From contig CAKUOV010000045.1 in assembly GCA_934670115.1 (NCBI GenBank), forward strand, positions 1-19,170: a stretch of DNA of 19,170 bases, given 5' to 3'. Of this stretch, positions 6,913-13,833 are shown in pieces. A program made the position numbers and the translations under genes. Every line of letters begins with the position of its first letter. Position 1 is the first letter of the stretch. The notes below the pieces were generated by a model. The model did no database searches. It was not told the origin of the DNA and was given only the letters and a program-made list of their open reading frames with translations. Source of the DNA: an uncultured Eggerthellaceae bacterium (lineage in GTDB: Bacteria > Actinomycetota > Coriobacteriia > Coriobacteriales > Eggerthellaceae).

Positions 6913-6938
6913 GGCGGATGCAAATCCGCTCCGCCGAT
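6913..6938. repeat. REP-like GC-rich hairpin repeat, copy 1
   Basis: A 26-bp unit beginning GGCGGATGCAAATCCGC and ending TCCGCCGAT. It recurs 91 bp downstream with 24 of 26 bases the same, and the arms GGCGGA and TCCGCC pair in both copies. Confidence 0.55.
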
Positions 6939-7003
6939 CTGCCTCTATGTTGACTTTGGTGCGGAGGTGGCGTTTTTTCGATCCCACTGAAGGTGCGTCT
7001 TGC

Positions 7004-7029
7004 GGCGGATGCCAATTCGCTCCGCCGAT
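7004..7029. repeat. REP-like GC-rich hairpin repeat, copy 2
   Basis: Second copy of the 26-bp unit (GGCGGATGCCAATTCGC then TCCGCCGAT). The two differences from copy 1 fall in the loop while the pairing arms are kept, as expected for a structural repeat. Confidence 0.55.
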
Positions 7030-7165
7030 GCGTCTCCATTCCGAACGCCGCGGTGCTATCTCTATCTGGAGCCGGCCGTTTCTTTCTGCACTCGTCCTTC
7101 AATAAAGGAAACAACCTTCTATTCTTTGCTGCTCCCCAAAGATTTTGCCGTCATTTCCAACCACC

Positions 7166-7375
7166 TTGTTGCGAAAACGCCCTTGAACTCAGGCAAATCG
7201 ACGATTGGGAGTGGTACTATGGTCGTCTTGCGGCCGTTTTACAATTGGAATTTTGCTTTGAACTGGGATTATATGGAAAGGATTTTCAATCCGCACCTCC
7301 GAACAGCTTCGAATGCGTCCCTTAACTACTCTCAATCGTTGATTTGCCCGAGTTTGACCCCGTTTTTCCAAGAAG
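7166..7375. mobile_element. MITE-like palindromic element 2
   Basis: A 210-bp segment bounded by inverted repeats of about 50 bp (7166-7215 and 7325-7375, one gap). The best conserved block is GGCAAATC-ACGATTG-GAGT in both arms. The outer end of the right arm (GAGTTTGACCCCGTTTTTCC on the plus strand) matches, in reverse complement, the end of element 1. The interior has no supported ORF. Confidence 0.55.
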
Positions 7376-7440
7376 CACTCATTTTCGCCGTGCATTTTCC
7401 CAGTTCGCCATTGGCCCGTCCGTCGTTTGTTGCATTATCT
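7337..7440 (+). repeat. Direct repeat flanking the toxin-antitoxin genes, left copy
   Basis: 104 bp that align with 8462-8564 at roughly 80% identity, including an unbroken identical block of about 31 bp containing TTTGCCCGAGTTTGACCCCG. The left half is the right arm of palindromic element 2; the right half ends in TTGCATTATCT, which holds the -35 box of the antitoxin promoter. Confidence 0.75.
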
Positions 7441-7458
7441 AAGCTAACTTGCTAGTAT
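7430..7458 (+). promoter_or_regulatory. Promoter of the toxin-antitoxin operon
   Basis: TTGCAT (7430-7435) and TAGTAT (7453-7458) are 17 bp apart. The -35 box lies inside the flanking direct repeat and the -10 overlaps the operator repeats. Confidence 0.6.
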
Positions 7459-7480
7459 ATGAATGCTAGCAGTGCTAGCA
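7449..7480. promoter_or_regulatory. Operator repeats for antitoxin autoregulation
   Basis: Two perfect TGCTAGCA palindromes (7464-7471 and 7473-7480) spaced nine bases centre to centre, plus a half-copy TTGCTAG at 7449-7455 over the -10 box. Tandem short palindromes next to the start fit cooperative binding by a ribbon-helix-helix antitoxin. Confidence 0.65.
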
Positions 7481-7522
7481 AATAAAAATGCAGGTAGATG
7501 CAAGAAAAGGAGGGGAATAACA

Positions 7523-7879
7523 ATGACTGCTGAAGTTGTTCAGATGAATATCCGTCTAAATGCGCAGACGAAAAAGCGAGCTGACCAGCTCATTGAGCAG
7601 GCGGGTTATACCACAACGCAATTCTTGCGTGTGCTTTGGGATCAGCTTGCGCGTCCTGAAAGCGATGAGGATACGGTTCGGCGTATTCTAACTGCTGCCG
7701 CTCCCGAAGAGCAGGACGCGAATTGCTTCCTTGACGATCGGGCCAGGGAAGGCGCGCAGTTTATCGCGCGATCCCTTGAGCAGTACGGCGTTTCGGTCGC
7801 AGCGCTTCCTGCAGAAAGCGAGCAGGCTGCAATGAAAGACGCTTTCATGACCGAGCGATATGGCGAGTGTGATGTGTAA
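7523..7879 (+). CDS. RelB/DinJ-like ribbon-helix-helix antitoxin
   Basis: 118 residues when started at the ATG at 7523, preceded by a strong AAGGAGG site; the longer frame would overlap the operator. The N-terminus VVQMNIRLNAQTKKRADQL followed by AGYTTTQFLRVLWDQLA (about residues 5-44) is the ribbon-helix-helix DNA-binding domain of RelB/DinJ-type antitoxins. The acidic C-terminal half would bind and neutralise the toxin. Its stop TAA is followed directly by the toxin's ATG, so translation is coupled. The operator repeats upstream suggest autorepression. The partner is a PIN-domain protein rather than the RelE/YafQ fold usually paired with RelB/DinJ. Confidence 0.85.
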   Translation: MTAEVVQMNIRLNAQTKKRADQLIEQAGYTTTQFLRVLWDQLARPESDEDTVRRILTAAAPEEQDANCFLDDRAREGAQFIARSLEQYGVSVAALPAESEQAAMKDAFMTERYGECDV

Positions 7880-8356
7880 ATGGCAACGTTTCAAAACGGT
7901 CTATTGCTGGATACGAATGTCTGGCTTGATTATTGTCTCCCAAATCGCGCGGGGCACGAAACATCCTTCAAGCTTATCGATGCCTGCCTTAGGAAAGATA
8001 TTCCTTTGTACTGCGCAATCTCATCGCTAAAAGATGTATTTTACCTGATAGAGCGTGCTATTCGTAACGCGCTTAGCAAAGAGGGTAAAAGAAACGAAGG
8101 CGTATCGAGCGAGATTGCCTGGGGTATGCTTGAGCGAATTCGTGATATAGCCCAGCCTGTTGCTTCCGACGCATCCGATGTTTGGATTGCCGCCAAGTGT
8201 CGATCGCTCCACGAAGACTTCGAAGATAACATGATTATCGCCGCCTGCATGCGGGTGGGTGCAAGTCATCTGGTCACAAACGATACAACGCTGCGTGAGG
8301 ATGCCCAGGTTTCCACTTTGCGCCCCGATCAGGCGTTAGCGCTGCTTGAGTTGTAA
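7880..8356 (+). CDS. PIN-domain toxin (VapC-like ribonuclease)
   Basis: 158 residues with the PIN fold signature: LLLDTNVWLDY (Asp11), SSLKDVFY (Asp52 in place of the usual central acidic residue), DFEDNMI (Asp113, Asp116) and TND (Asp135), which together coordinate the metal for RNA cleavage. PIN toxins of this kind cleave tRNA or rRNA (established for VapC; the target here is unknown). The ATG directly abuts the antitoxin stop. A hairpin follows the stop codon. No chromosomal function beyond toxin-antitoxin stabilisation can be read from context. Confidence 0.85.
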   Translation: MATFQNGLLLDTNVWLDYCLPNRAGHETSFKLIDACLRKDIPLYCAISSLKDVFYLIERAIRNALSKEGKRNEGVSSEIAWGMLERIRDIAQPVASDASDVWIAAKCRSLHEDFEDNMIIAACMRVGASHLVTNDTTLREDAQVSTLRPDQALALLEL

Positions 8357-8357
8357 T

Positions 8358-8379
8358 CCTTGCATGCGGGGATGCAAGG
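8358..8379 (+). terminator. Hairpin immediately after the toxin gene
   Basis: CCTTGCAT and ATGCAAGG form a perfect 8-bp stem with a 6-nt loop, one base after the stop codon. No T run follows, so it may be a weak or factor-dependent terminator or an mRNA-stabilising hairpin. Confidence 0.45.
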
Positions 8380-8418
8380 CCGTAGACGCGGAAAAAGCGG
8401 AGTCGTCTGACGAGTGGT

Positions 8419-8454
8419 CGGAACGAGCCGCCGGTTATCGGGCAGCTCGTTCCG
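8419..8454. repeat. Inverted repeat between toxin gene and dehydrogenase gene
   Basis: CGGAACGAGC (8419-8428) and GCTCGTTCCG (8445-8454) are perfect 10-bp arms around 16 bases. It lies between two converging genes and may contribute to termination on both strands, though neither side has a T tract. Confidence 0.5.
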
Positions 8455-8461
8455 GAACGCA

Positions 8462-8564
8462 CGTCGATTTGCCCGAGTTTGACCCCGTTTTTCCAACAAG
8501 CACCCTCTTCCGCCGCGTGTTTTCCAATTCGCCATTGGTCTGCTGTGCGTCTGTTGCAATTTCT
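8462..8564 (+). repeat. Direct repeat flanking the toxin-antitoxin genes, right copy
   Basis: Aligns with 7337-7440 (about 80% identity, one gap). It carries the GAGTTTGACCCCG motif of the palindromic family but lacks a matching left arm, so it is a solo end. It stops within four bases of the dehydrogenase stop codon at 8568. Confidence 0.75.
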
Positions 8565-8567
8565 GCG

Positions 8568-9554
8568 CTATTTCGCAATAAGGGAGTAGCCGCTTTCCTT
8601 GTCCACAACGTATTTCAGCGGCTCACCTCTGAGCCAGCGGTAAGCGTTCTCCTTGAATTGGCTGATCAGGGCCTCTTCGAACCCGGTGACCTCGCCTGCA
8701 ATATGGGGCGTTATGACAACGTTTGACATGTCCCACAAAGGACTCAAGGGGCTCAACGGCTCTTCCTCGAACACATCAAGCGTTGCGCCGCCAATAATCC
8801 CCTGATTAAGGGCAAAAACAAGGTCGGTCGTTGAGATAATGGGGCCGCGTCCCACGTTCACGATATGCACCTTGGGGCGGCACTGCTTGAACATGTATGC
8901 ATCCAGCAAATGATATGTGTCTTTGGTAAGGGGCGCGCAGACAATCACGTGATGAGCCCATCCAATAATGTCCTCGAGCTCGTAGAACGTGTCGATTCTC
9001 TCGAAATCGGGATCGTTATCGCGTGCATGGGTGCCCACTCCGCGCACATGCATACCCAGCGAGGCAAGGGACCGTGCGCAGGTGCGGCCAATTTGACCAG
9101 GCCCAATGATGAGCGCATTCTTTCCTTGCGAGCTTGATGTCGTAAAAGGTTTCCACTCATGGCGCTCTTTCTGGAAGCGCAGGCGCGGAAAGTTGCGCTC
9201 GAAATTGATAACGGCGCTGGTCACGTACTCAGATATTGCGTAGTTGTACACGCCGGATACGTGGGTGAGCACAAGCGACGATGCGCGCATTTCGTCAAAG
9301 CACATCTCGTCAACTCCCGTTACGGCGACATGCATCCATTGCGCATCTTTCATAAGGTCCCAATGAGCACGGATTTCATCAATGAGCGCTACATCCCACA
9401 GAAAAACGGCTTGGGCGCCTTCAAGCGCGGCCTTTATCCCCATTTCATTTGAAAACGCCAGGTCAGCATGGTTATGCAGCGATCCCAAGAAGGGCTTTCC
9501 TACCTCGTCTGACGTAACAACTGCGATTTTGCGCCGATTCGCTGTCTCGATCAT
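8568..9554 (-). CDS. D-isomer-specific 2-hydroxyacid dehydrogenase
   Basis: A 328-residue enzyme that interconverts 2-oxoacids and D-2-hydroxyacids with NAD(P)H. The nucleotide-binding motif GPGQIG is at 151-156. Catalytic residues are Arg236 (NVGRGP), Glu265 (DVFEEEP) and His284 (TPHIAG). After the second strand (RGVGTHAR) there is no acidic residue and there is an arginine, which suggests NADP(H), as in GhrA-like glyoxylate/hydroxypyruvate reductases; this is inference. Its ATG follows the upstream aminotransferase stop with no gap (TAGATG), so the pair is co-translated. A plausible job is to reduce the 2-oxoacid made by that aminotransferase. The exact substrate cannot be read from sequence. 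Confidence 0.88.
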   Translation of the reverse strand: MIETANRRKIAVVTSDEVGKPFLGSLHNHADLAFSNEMGIKAALEGAQAVFLWDVALIDEIRAHWDLMKDAQWMHVAVTGVDEMCFDEMRASSLVLTHVSGVYNYAISEYVTSAVINFERNFPRLRFQKERHEWKPFTTSSSQGKNALIIGPGQIGRTCARSLASLGMHVRGVGTHARDNDPDFERIDTFYELEDIIGWAHHVIVCAPLTKDTYHLLDAYMFKQCRPKVHIVNVGRGPIISTTDLVFALNQGIIGGATLDVFEEEPLSPLSPLWDMSNVVITPHIAGEVTGFEEALISQFKENAYRWLRGEPLKYVVDKESGYSLIAK

Positions 9555-10616
9555 CTAGCATCCCAGCCCTTTCTCGACAAGCTCCATTTGCTCGGCGCTG
9601 CCAATGGTAATGCGGATACCAGCAGGGTTATCGAAGGGGCGCACGATGACTCCCGCTTCCTTGCAGGCATCGAAGCGGTCCATAATTGATCCGGGCAGCA
9701 TGACGAAGTTCGCCTGGCTGGGAATAAAAGGAATACCTGCCGCCGCAAGGCGTTCCTGGAAAAGACAGCGTTGCCTTACGATTTCCTCCACGCGATTAAA
9801 GATAATGCGATTCGTTTCAGGTTCAAGGCAGGCAAGCGCGGCTGCTTGTCCTACGGTGGAAACGGAGAATTCTGCAATAGTTTTATTGATTGCGTCAACA
9901 ATATCGGGCGCGGCTAGACAGTAGCCAATACGCATACCAGCCAGGCCATATGCCTTAGAGAACGTTCGGATAAGCGCCACGTTTTCGAACTGTTTAAGCA
10001 GGTCCAAAGACGCTCCGTAAGGCTCGCTGTCGGCGAAATCGCGATATGCTTCATCAATGGCAACAAGAATATCGTTGCGAATGGCGCTAACAAATTGCGC
10101 GATTTTTTCAGTGGGCAAAAACGTGCCTGTTGGGTTGTTCGGGTTGCAAATAATCACCATGCGGGTGCGATCCGTAATGGCTCGCGCCATTCCATCAAGG
10201 TTGTAGCAATAATCCGCATCCAGGGGAACGTGAACGGGCGTTGCGCCTGCCAGTTGGATGTCGATATCGTAAGCCGCGAAGGAAGGCACGCAAAAAACTA
10301 CTTCGTCGCCGGCATCGCAGACAATGCGCACAATATCTTGCAGAATGGTTCCCGATCCGTTGTCAACGGAAACCATTTCGGCGGGCAAGCCGTTATGCTC
10401 CGCAAGTTTTGCACAAAGCTCTTCTTTGTAGAAGTCGGGATAGCGGTTCAGGGTTGTCGCAGCTCTGTTGATTGCCTCGACTACAGCGGCGGGCGGCTCC
10501 CAGGGACATTCATTCGAAGAGAGTTTCACTGCGGTTTTGCCGCCTTGCTCCTCGGGGCATCCACCGGGACGATAGATGGGAATCAAATCCATAACGCTGC
10601 GCAGTTTGACACTCAT
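9555..10616 (-). CDS. HisC-like PLP-dependent aminotransferase
   Basis: 353 residues of fold-type I aminotransferase, closest in pattern to histidinol-phosphate aminotransferase: LSSNECPWEPP (32-42), CNPNNPTGTF (157-166), AIDEAYRDF (187-194, Asp188 binds PLP) and TFSKAYGLAGMRIGY (218-232, Lys221 forms the Schiff base, Arg229 the phosphate contact). AAAGGAG precedes the ATG by five bases. HisC-like enzymes often act on aromatic amino acids. No other his genes are present; the partner is a 2-hydroxyacid dehydrogenase, so a catabolic role turning an amino acid into its 2-oxoacid is more likely here than histidine biosynthesis (inference). It is divergent from the ABC transporter operon. Confidence 0.85.
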   Translation of the reverse strand: MSVKLRSVMDLIPIYRPGGCPEEQGGKTAVKLSSNECPWEPPAAVVEAINRAATTLNRYPDFYKEELCAKLAEHNGLPAEMVSVDNGSGTILQDIVRIVCDAGDEVVFCVPSFAAYDIDIQLAGATPVHVPLDADYCYNLDGMARAITDRTRMVIICNPNNPTGTFLPTEKIAQFVSAIRNDILVAIDEAYRDFADSEPYGASLDLLKQFENVALIRTFSKAYGLAGMRIGYCLAAPDIVDAINKTIAEFSVSTVGQAAALACLEPETNRIIFNRVEEIVRQRCLFQERLAAAGIPFIPSQANFVMLPGSIMDRFDACKEAGVIVRPFDNPAGIRITIGSAEQMELVEKGLGC

Positions 10617-10902
10617 TGCTTCTCCTTTTTTTGTTTGCGTTTTGCGGCGTGCCGGTAATCTTTCAGGGGAAATACAAGCACGGAATTATTTCCTTGATGT
10701 TACGTTGGACAAAGTATTTTTCCTGTTCACAGGCTTGATAGATGAATAATTAATAAACGATTTCATCTATGAGTACGCTTTGTAACAAATCAAAAACGAT
10801 GCTTTTTTGTAACGTTCTCTTGTGAAACTGACCCCAAGATCAAGTCGTCCGAAACGGGACCGCGGATCAAACCATTAGCAAGAAAAGACAGGAGTGAACA
10901 TC
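10617..10902. other. Divergent intergenic regulatory region
   Basis: This AT-rich 286 bp separates the leftward aminotransferase from the rightward transporter operon, so both promoters must lie here. On the minus strand TTGTCC and TAATTC about 18 bp apart (around 10684-10713) are a possible promoter. No near-consensus pair was found for the plus strand. TTTGTAAC occurs twice (about 10780 and 10806). A 9-bp inverted repeat is listed separately. Confidence 0.5.
10738..10770. promoter_or_regulatory. Inverted repeat, possible operator for the divergent cluster
   Basis: ATAGATGAA (10738-10746) and TTCATCTAT (10762-10770) are perfect 9-bp arms separated by 15 AT-rich bases, near the middle of the region between the two divergent operons. 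It is well placed to bind a regulator controlling both, but no regulator gene is encoded nearby. Confidence 0.45.
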
Positions 10903-12012
10903 ATGGAAACCAATGAACTCGTCAATGCTCAGCTAACCAGAAGGACTTTTTTCAAGCTTTCCGCCGTCACCGCTTTCGGTGCAACCATTGTTGGCTTGGC
11001 GGGATGCAGCTCGTCAAGCGCCGCAAGCAGTGCGGCATCGGGCAGCTCGAGTGGTGGCACGCTGACCATGCTCAACTACGCCGACTGGATGGGCGAAAGC
11101 GAGGTGGCGAACTTCGCGAAGCAATACGGCTTTACCATTGAAGAGCTGCCTACGCCCGATGGTGGAACTACCGCGTGGGTCAACACGCTCACCTCGAACA
11201 AGGGCACCTATGATTTCGCGCTGGCGGGCAACAATGTGGCGAAACGTCTGAAGGAAAACAACCTGTTGGCCGATTTCGATGCAAGCAAGGTTCCGAATTT
11301 GAGCAAGGTTGCCTCTACGTACACGTCCGAATTCCCTTATGGTATTCCGTGCGAACAGGGAAAGATCGGCTTCTATTACAACAAGAAGCTTTTGAGCACG
11401 CCTCCGACCTCGTATAAAGAGCTTTTTGCCCAGGCTTCAAGCGATGCCTTGGCAGGCAAGATTTTGTTCCCCGCATATGACGGCGATGTTCTTGACGCCG
11501 GCTTGCTTGCTTTGGGTTACGACGTTAATTCGGCCACATCGGCGCAGGTCGAAGAAGCGCGCGATGCGGTTATCGCCATCAAGCCGTACATCAAAGCGTT
11601 CATCGATTCGGGCGCTCCTTCCCAGATTATCGATGGGTCTGCGGTTCTTGCCGTTGGCTACGATTACGATTACGCTTACGCCGCGCCCGAAAGCGAAGAC
11701 ATTGGCTGGATTGCTCCTGCCGAGGGCTGCCCGGGCTATCTTGATGGCTGGGTGCCGCTGGCTGGCTCGAAGAACCTTGACGCGGTGTACCAGTTCTTCA
11801 ATTTCCACCTGGAAGACGAAAACTACGCCGATTTCATTAACACCACTATGGCTTCTTGGATTATCCCTGAGGTAAAAAGCTTGCTTGATCCCGATGTGGC
11901 CAACTGCGAAGCGCTTGACCCCGAGAAGAACCCGGGCACGTTCTACACGCAAAGCGATGCCGACAAGACCGCGCAATACGCAGCAGCTTGGCAGGCGATC
12001 CAAAATGCCTAG
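10903..12012 (+). CDS. PotD-like ABC transporter substrate-binding lipoprotein
   Basis: 369 residues from the ATG at 10903 (CAGGAG eight bases upstream; a GTG at 10894 would overlap that site). The N-terminus LTRRTFFKLSAVTAF (11-25) is a twin-arginine signal, and LAGC with Cys35 is a lipobox, so the protein is exported folded and anchored to the membrane. A Ser/Ala-rich spacer follows, then a family 1 solute-binding fold (TLTMLNYADWMGE from residue 53). It aligns over its length with polyamine-binding PotD; acidic residues Asp193/Asp195 and Asp281 fall where PotD contacts amines, but several aromatic residues differ. A substrate with an amino group is therefore plausible but not shown. Its stop overlaps the next gene's start by eight bases. 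Confidence 0.88.
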   Translation: METNELVNAQLTRRTFFKLSAVTAFGATIVGLAGCSSSSAASSAASGSSSGGTLTMLNYADWMGESEVANFAKQYGFTIEELPTPDGGTTAWVNTLTSNKGTYDFALAGNNVAKRLKENNLLADFDASKVPNLSKVASTYTSEFPYGIPCEQGKIGFYYNKKLLSTPPTSYKELFAQASSDALAGKILFPAYDGDVLDAGLLALGYDVNSATSAQVEEARDAVIAIKPYIKAFIDSGAPSQIIDGSAVLAVGYDYDYAYAAPESEDIGWIAPAEGCPGYLDGWVPLAGSKNLDAVYQFFNFHLEDENYADFINTTMASWIIPEVKSLLDPDVANCEALDPEKNPGTFYTQSDADKTAQYAAAWQAIQNA

Positions 12013-12985
12013 CACACCTGATGCGGCAGCAGCGTCCCCCGCGACTGCTGCCGCCCAGGCACCGCTTCCGCGCAACGAGGGATTGGTGGACGGCGCGCCG
12101 AAAATGGGCTTTGCGGAGCGCCTTATTTTGGCGGCACCCGATACCGTTATCACCGTGTGTTTGCTGATTATCCCGCTTATCATTGTCTTGCTGTACTCGG
12201 TTTGGACGACCGACGCCACCACTTTGACGGTGGCCCCACCGTTCACGCTTGACAACTTTGCAAGCATCCTGCAGCCGATTTACCTTCAGGCGCTCGGGCG
12301 TTCTTTATGGATTACCCTGGTCACCGTGGTGGGGTGCATTCTTTTGGGGTTTCCCATTGCGTATTTCATTTCGCAATCGCCCAACAAATTGCAAATTGTG
12401 TTGCTTCTGGCAATCATGATTCCGTTTTGGACGTCGTTTGTGGTGCGCACGTATGCGTGGCTGACCTTGCTGGCGCCCGATGGCATGGTGAATAACTGGC
12501 TGGTGTCCCTTCACCTTATTGCCGCGGGCACCGACCTGCGTTATTCGCAGACGGCCATTTGCATTGGCATGATCTACAGCTACTTGCCCATGATGATTTT
12601 GCCGCTGTATGCAACGCTGGAAAAGCTCGACACGAACCTGCTTGCCGCGGCGGCCGATTTGGGGAAGAGCCCAGTGCGGACCTTCTTCCAGGTGGTTGTT
12701 CCCCAGGCGAAGGGCGGTATTGCAGCAGGCTGTTTGCTGGTTGCCATTCCGGCGTTGGGCGAATATACCATTCCCGCAATTTTGGGCGGCGGAAAAACGC
12801 TCATGATTGGCAATGTGATTGCCAGCGAATTTACCACCACAGGCGATTATTCACGCGGCGCGGCGCTTGCTGCCATTCTTTTGATCATCGTTCTTCTTGT
12901 TATTGCTGCTACGCAGATTGCGCAGCGTGTGGCGGCAAAAAGGGCTCGTGAGGCGGCGTTGAAGGCAACGCAGGAGGAGAAGTAA
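12005..12985 (+). CDS. ABC transporter permease, PotB-like
   Basis: 326 residues from ATG 12005, which overlaps the end of the binding-protein gene; the frame stays open further upstream but those residues look like a shadow. An alternative start is Met34 (GFAERLILAAPD). An Ala/Pro-rich N-terminal extension precedes about six membrane helices (47-66, 101-121, 130-150, 182-203, 240-262, 286-308). The cytoplasmic EAA loop AADLGKSPVRTFFQVVVPQAKGG (about 216-238) docks with the ATPase. Membership of the polyamine/opine/thiamine-type permease group is clear; the substrate is not. Confidence 0.87.
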   Translation: MPSTPDAAAASPATAAAQAPLPRNEGLVDGAPKMGFAERLILAAPDTVITVCLLIIPLIIVLLYSVWTTDATTLTVAPPFTLDNFASILQPIYLQALGRSLWITLVTVVGCILLGFPIAYFISQSPNKLQIVLLLAIMIPFWTSFVVRTYAWLTLLAPDGMVNNWLVSLHLIAAGTDLRYSQTAICIGMIYSYLPMMILPLYATLEKLDTNLLAAAADLGKSPVRTFFQVVVPQAKGGIAAGCLLVAIPALGEYTIPAILGGGKTLMIGNVIASEFTTTGDYSRGAALAAILLIIVLLVIAATQIAQRVAAKRAREAALKATQEEK

Positions 12986-13803
12986 TGAAAAGCGTGCGTA
13001 ATCATAAATTCATGGGGCTTCTCACCGTGGGTATCCTGGTGTTTCTGTACCTTCCCATTGTCAACGTGGTGACAAATGCGTTCAACGCGAATGAGCATTT
13101 GCTGTCGTGGGGCGGTTTCACGCTGCAATGGTTCGAAGAAACGCTTACTTCGAAGGAGTTCCTTAATGCCTTCTCGCAAGGGCTTACCATTGCTGCAGTG
13201 GTAATGGTTGTTTCCATCATCGTTGCGCTTTCGGCTGTTGTTGGGTTCCGTGAATGGGGCACCAAAGCGCAGATCTTCCAAAGCTCGTCGATGTATTTGC
13301 GCCTGACGTTGCCCGAGATTGTTCTGGTGGTGGGAACGCTTGCTATTGCACGCCTTCTGGGCGTTAACTTGGGCGCTCCCTGGGTTGTTTTTGGCCAGGC
13401 GCTTATCTATTCGGCGTATGCGATGGTGATTATTCAGGCGCGTTTGTCAACCATTGCTGATTTGTACGAAAACGCCGCCTACGACCTGGGCGCAACAACC
13501 TGGCGCTGCATGAAAACGGTGGTGCTGCCGCTGTTGGCGCCTTCGATCTTGGTTGCCGCGCTTATGGTGTTCACGTTTTCGCTTGATGCGGTTGTCAGCG
13601 TTGTCTTTTTGGGTGGTCCGCGCACCGAGACCGTGCCTATCTTGATTATGAACATGCTGAAGAAGGGCATTACGCCCGAAGTGAACGCCATTGGTGTTGT
13701 GGTTACGTTGTTTAACCTGGTGGTTCTGGCGATTATCGTGAAATTTGCTGGTTTCCGTTCGGTGGTTTCGGCTATGGGCGGATCTTCTGAAAAGGCTGCC
13801 TAG
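12985..13803 (+). CDS. ABC transporter permease, PotC-like
   Basis: 272 residues, second permease of the importer. Its ATG shares one base with the previous stop (TAATG) and GGAGGAG lies just upstream. Membrane segments are visible at about 10-32, 66-88, 109-128, 134-152, 183-205 and 236-256. The EAA loop ENAAYDLGATTWRCMKTVVLP (162-182) matches the PotC group. It would pair with the upstream permease as a heterodimeric channel. Confidence 0.88.
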   Translation: MKSVRNHKFMGLLTVGILVFLYLPIVNVVTNAFNANEHLLSWGGFTLQWFEETLTSKEFLNAFSQGLTIAAVVMVVSIIVALSAVVGFREWGTKAQIFQSSSMYLRLTLPEIVLVVGTLAIARLLGVNLGAPWVVFGQALIYSAYAMVIIQARLSTIADLYENAAYDLGATTWRCMKTVVLPLLAPSILVAALMVFTFSLDAVVSVVFLGGPRTETVPILIMNMLKKGITPEVNAIGVVVTLFNLVVLAIIVKFAGFRSVVSAMGGSSEKAA

Positions 13804-13833
13804 GAAAGCCGAATAAGCAGAAAGGATTGCACA

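Larger units (their letters stand above)
6796..7165. other. Intergenic region with GC-rich repeats, no gene
   Basis: No supported coding sequence. GGCGCTTGGCGCC-type palindromes follow the glnN stop but lack a T tract, so no clear terminator can be assigned. Two 26-bp hairpin repeats at 6913 and 7004 are listed separately. Confidence 0.4.

Noticed and set aside
7166..8564. Repeats considered as a CRISPR array
   Set aside because: Only two direct copies about 1.1 kb apart, with protein genes between them; no regular short spacers or cas genes.
9555..10616. Calling the aminotransferase hisC for histidine biosynthesis
   Set aside because: No other histidine genes nearby and it is coupled to a 2-hydroxyacid dehydrogenase, so the gene symbol would overstate what is known.
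10894..10902. GTG at 10894 as start of the binding protein
   Set aside because: It overlaps the GGAG ribosome binding site that serves the ATG at 10903.
11437..12267. Minus-strand ORF of 276 codons across the binding-protein and permease genes
   Set aside because: It spans a gene junction antisense to two clear genes and lacks a ribosome binding site.
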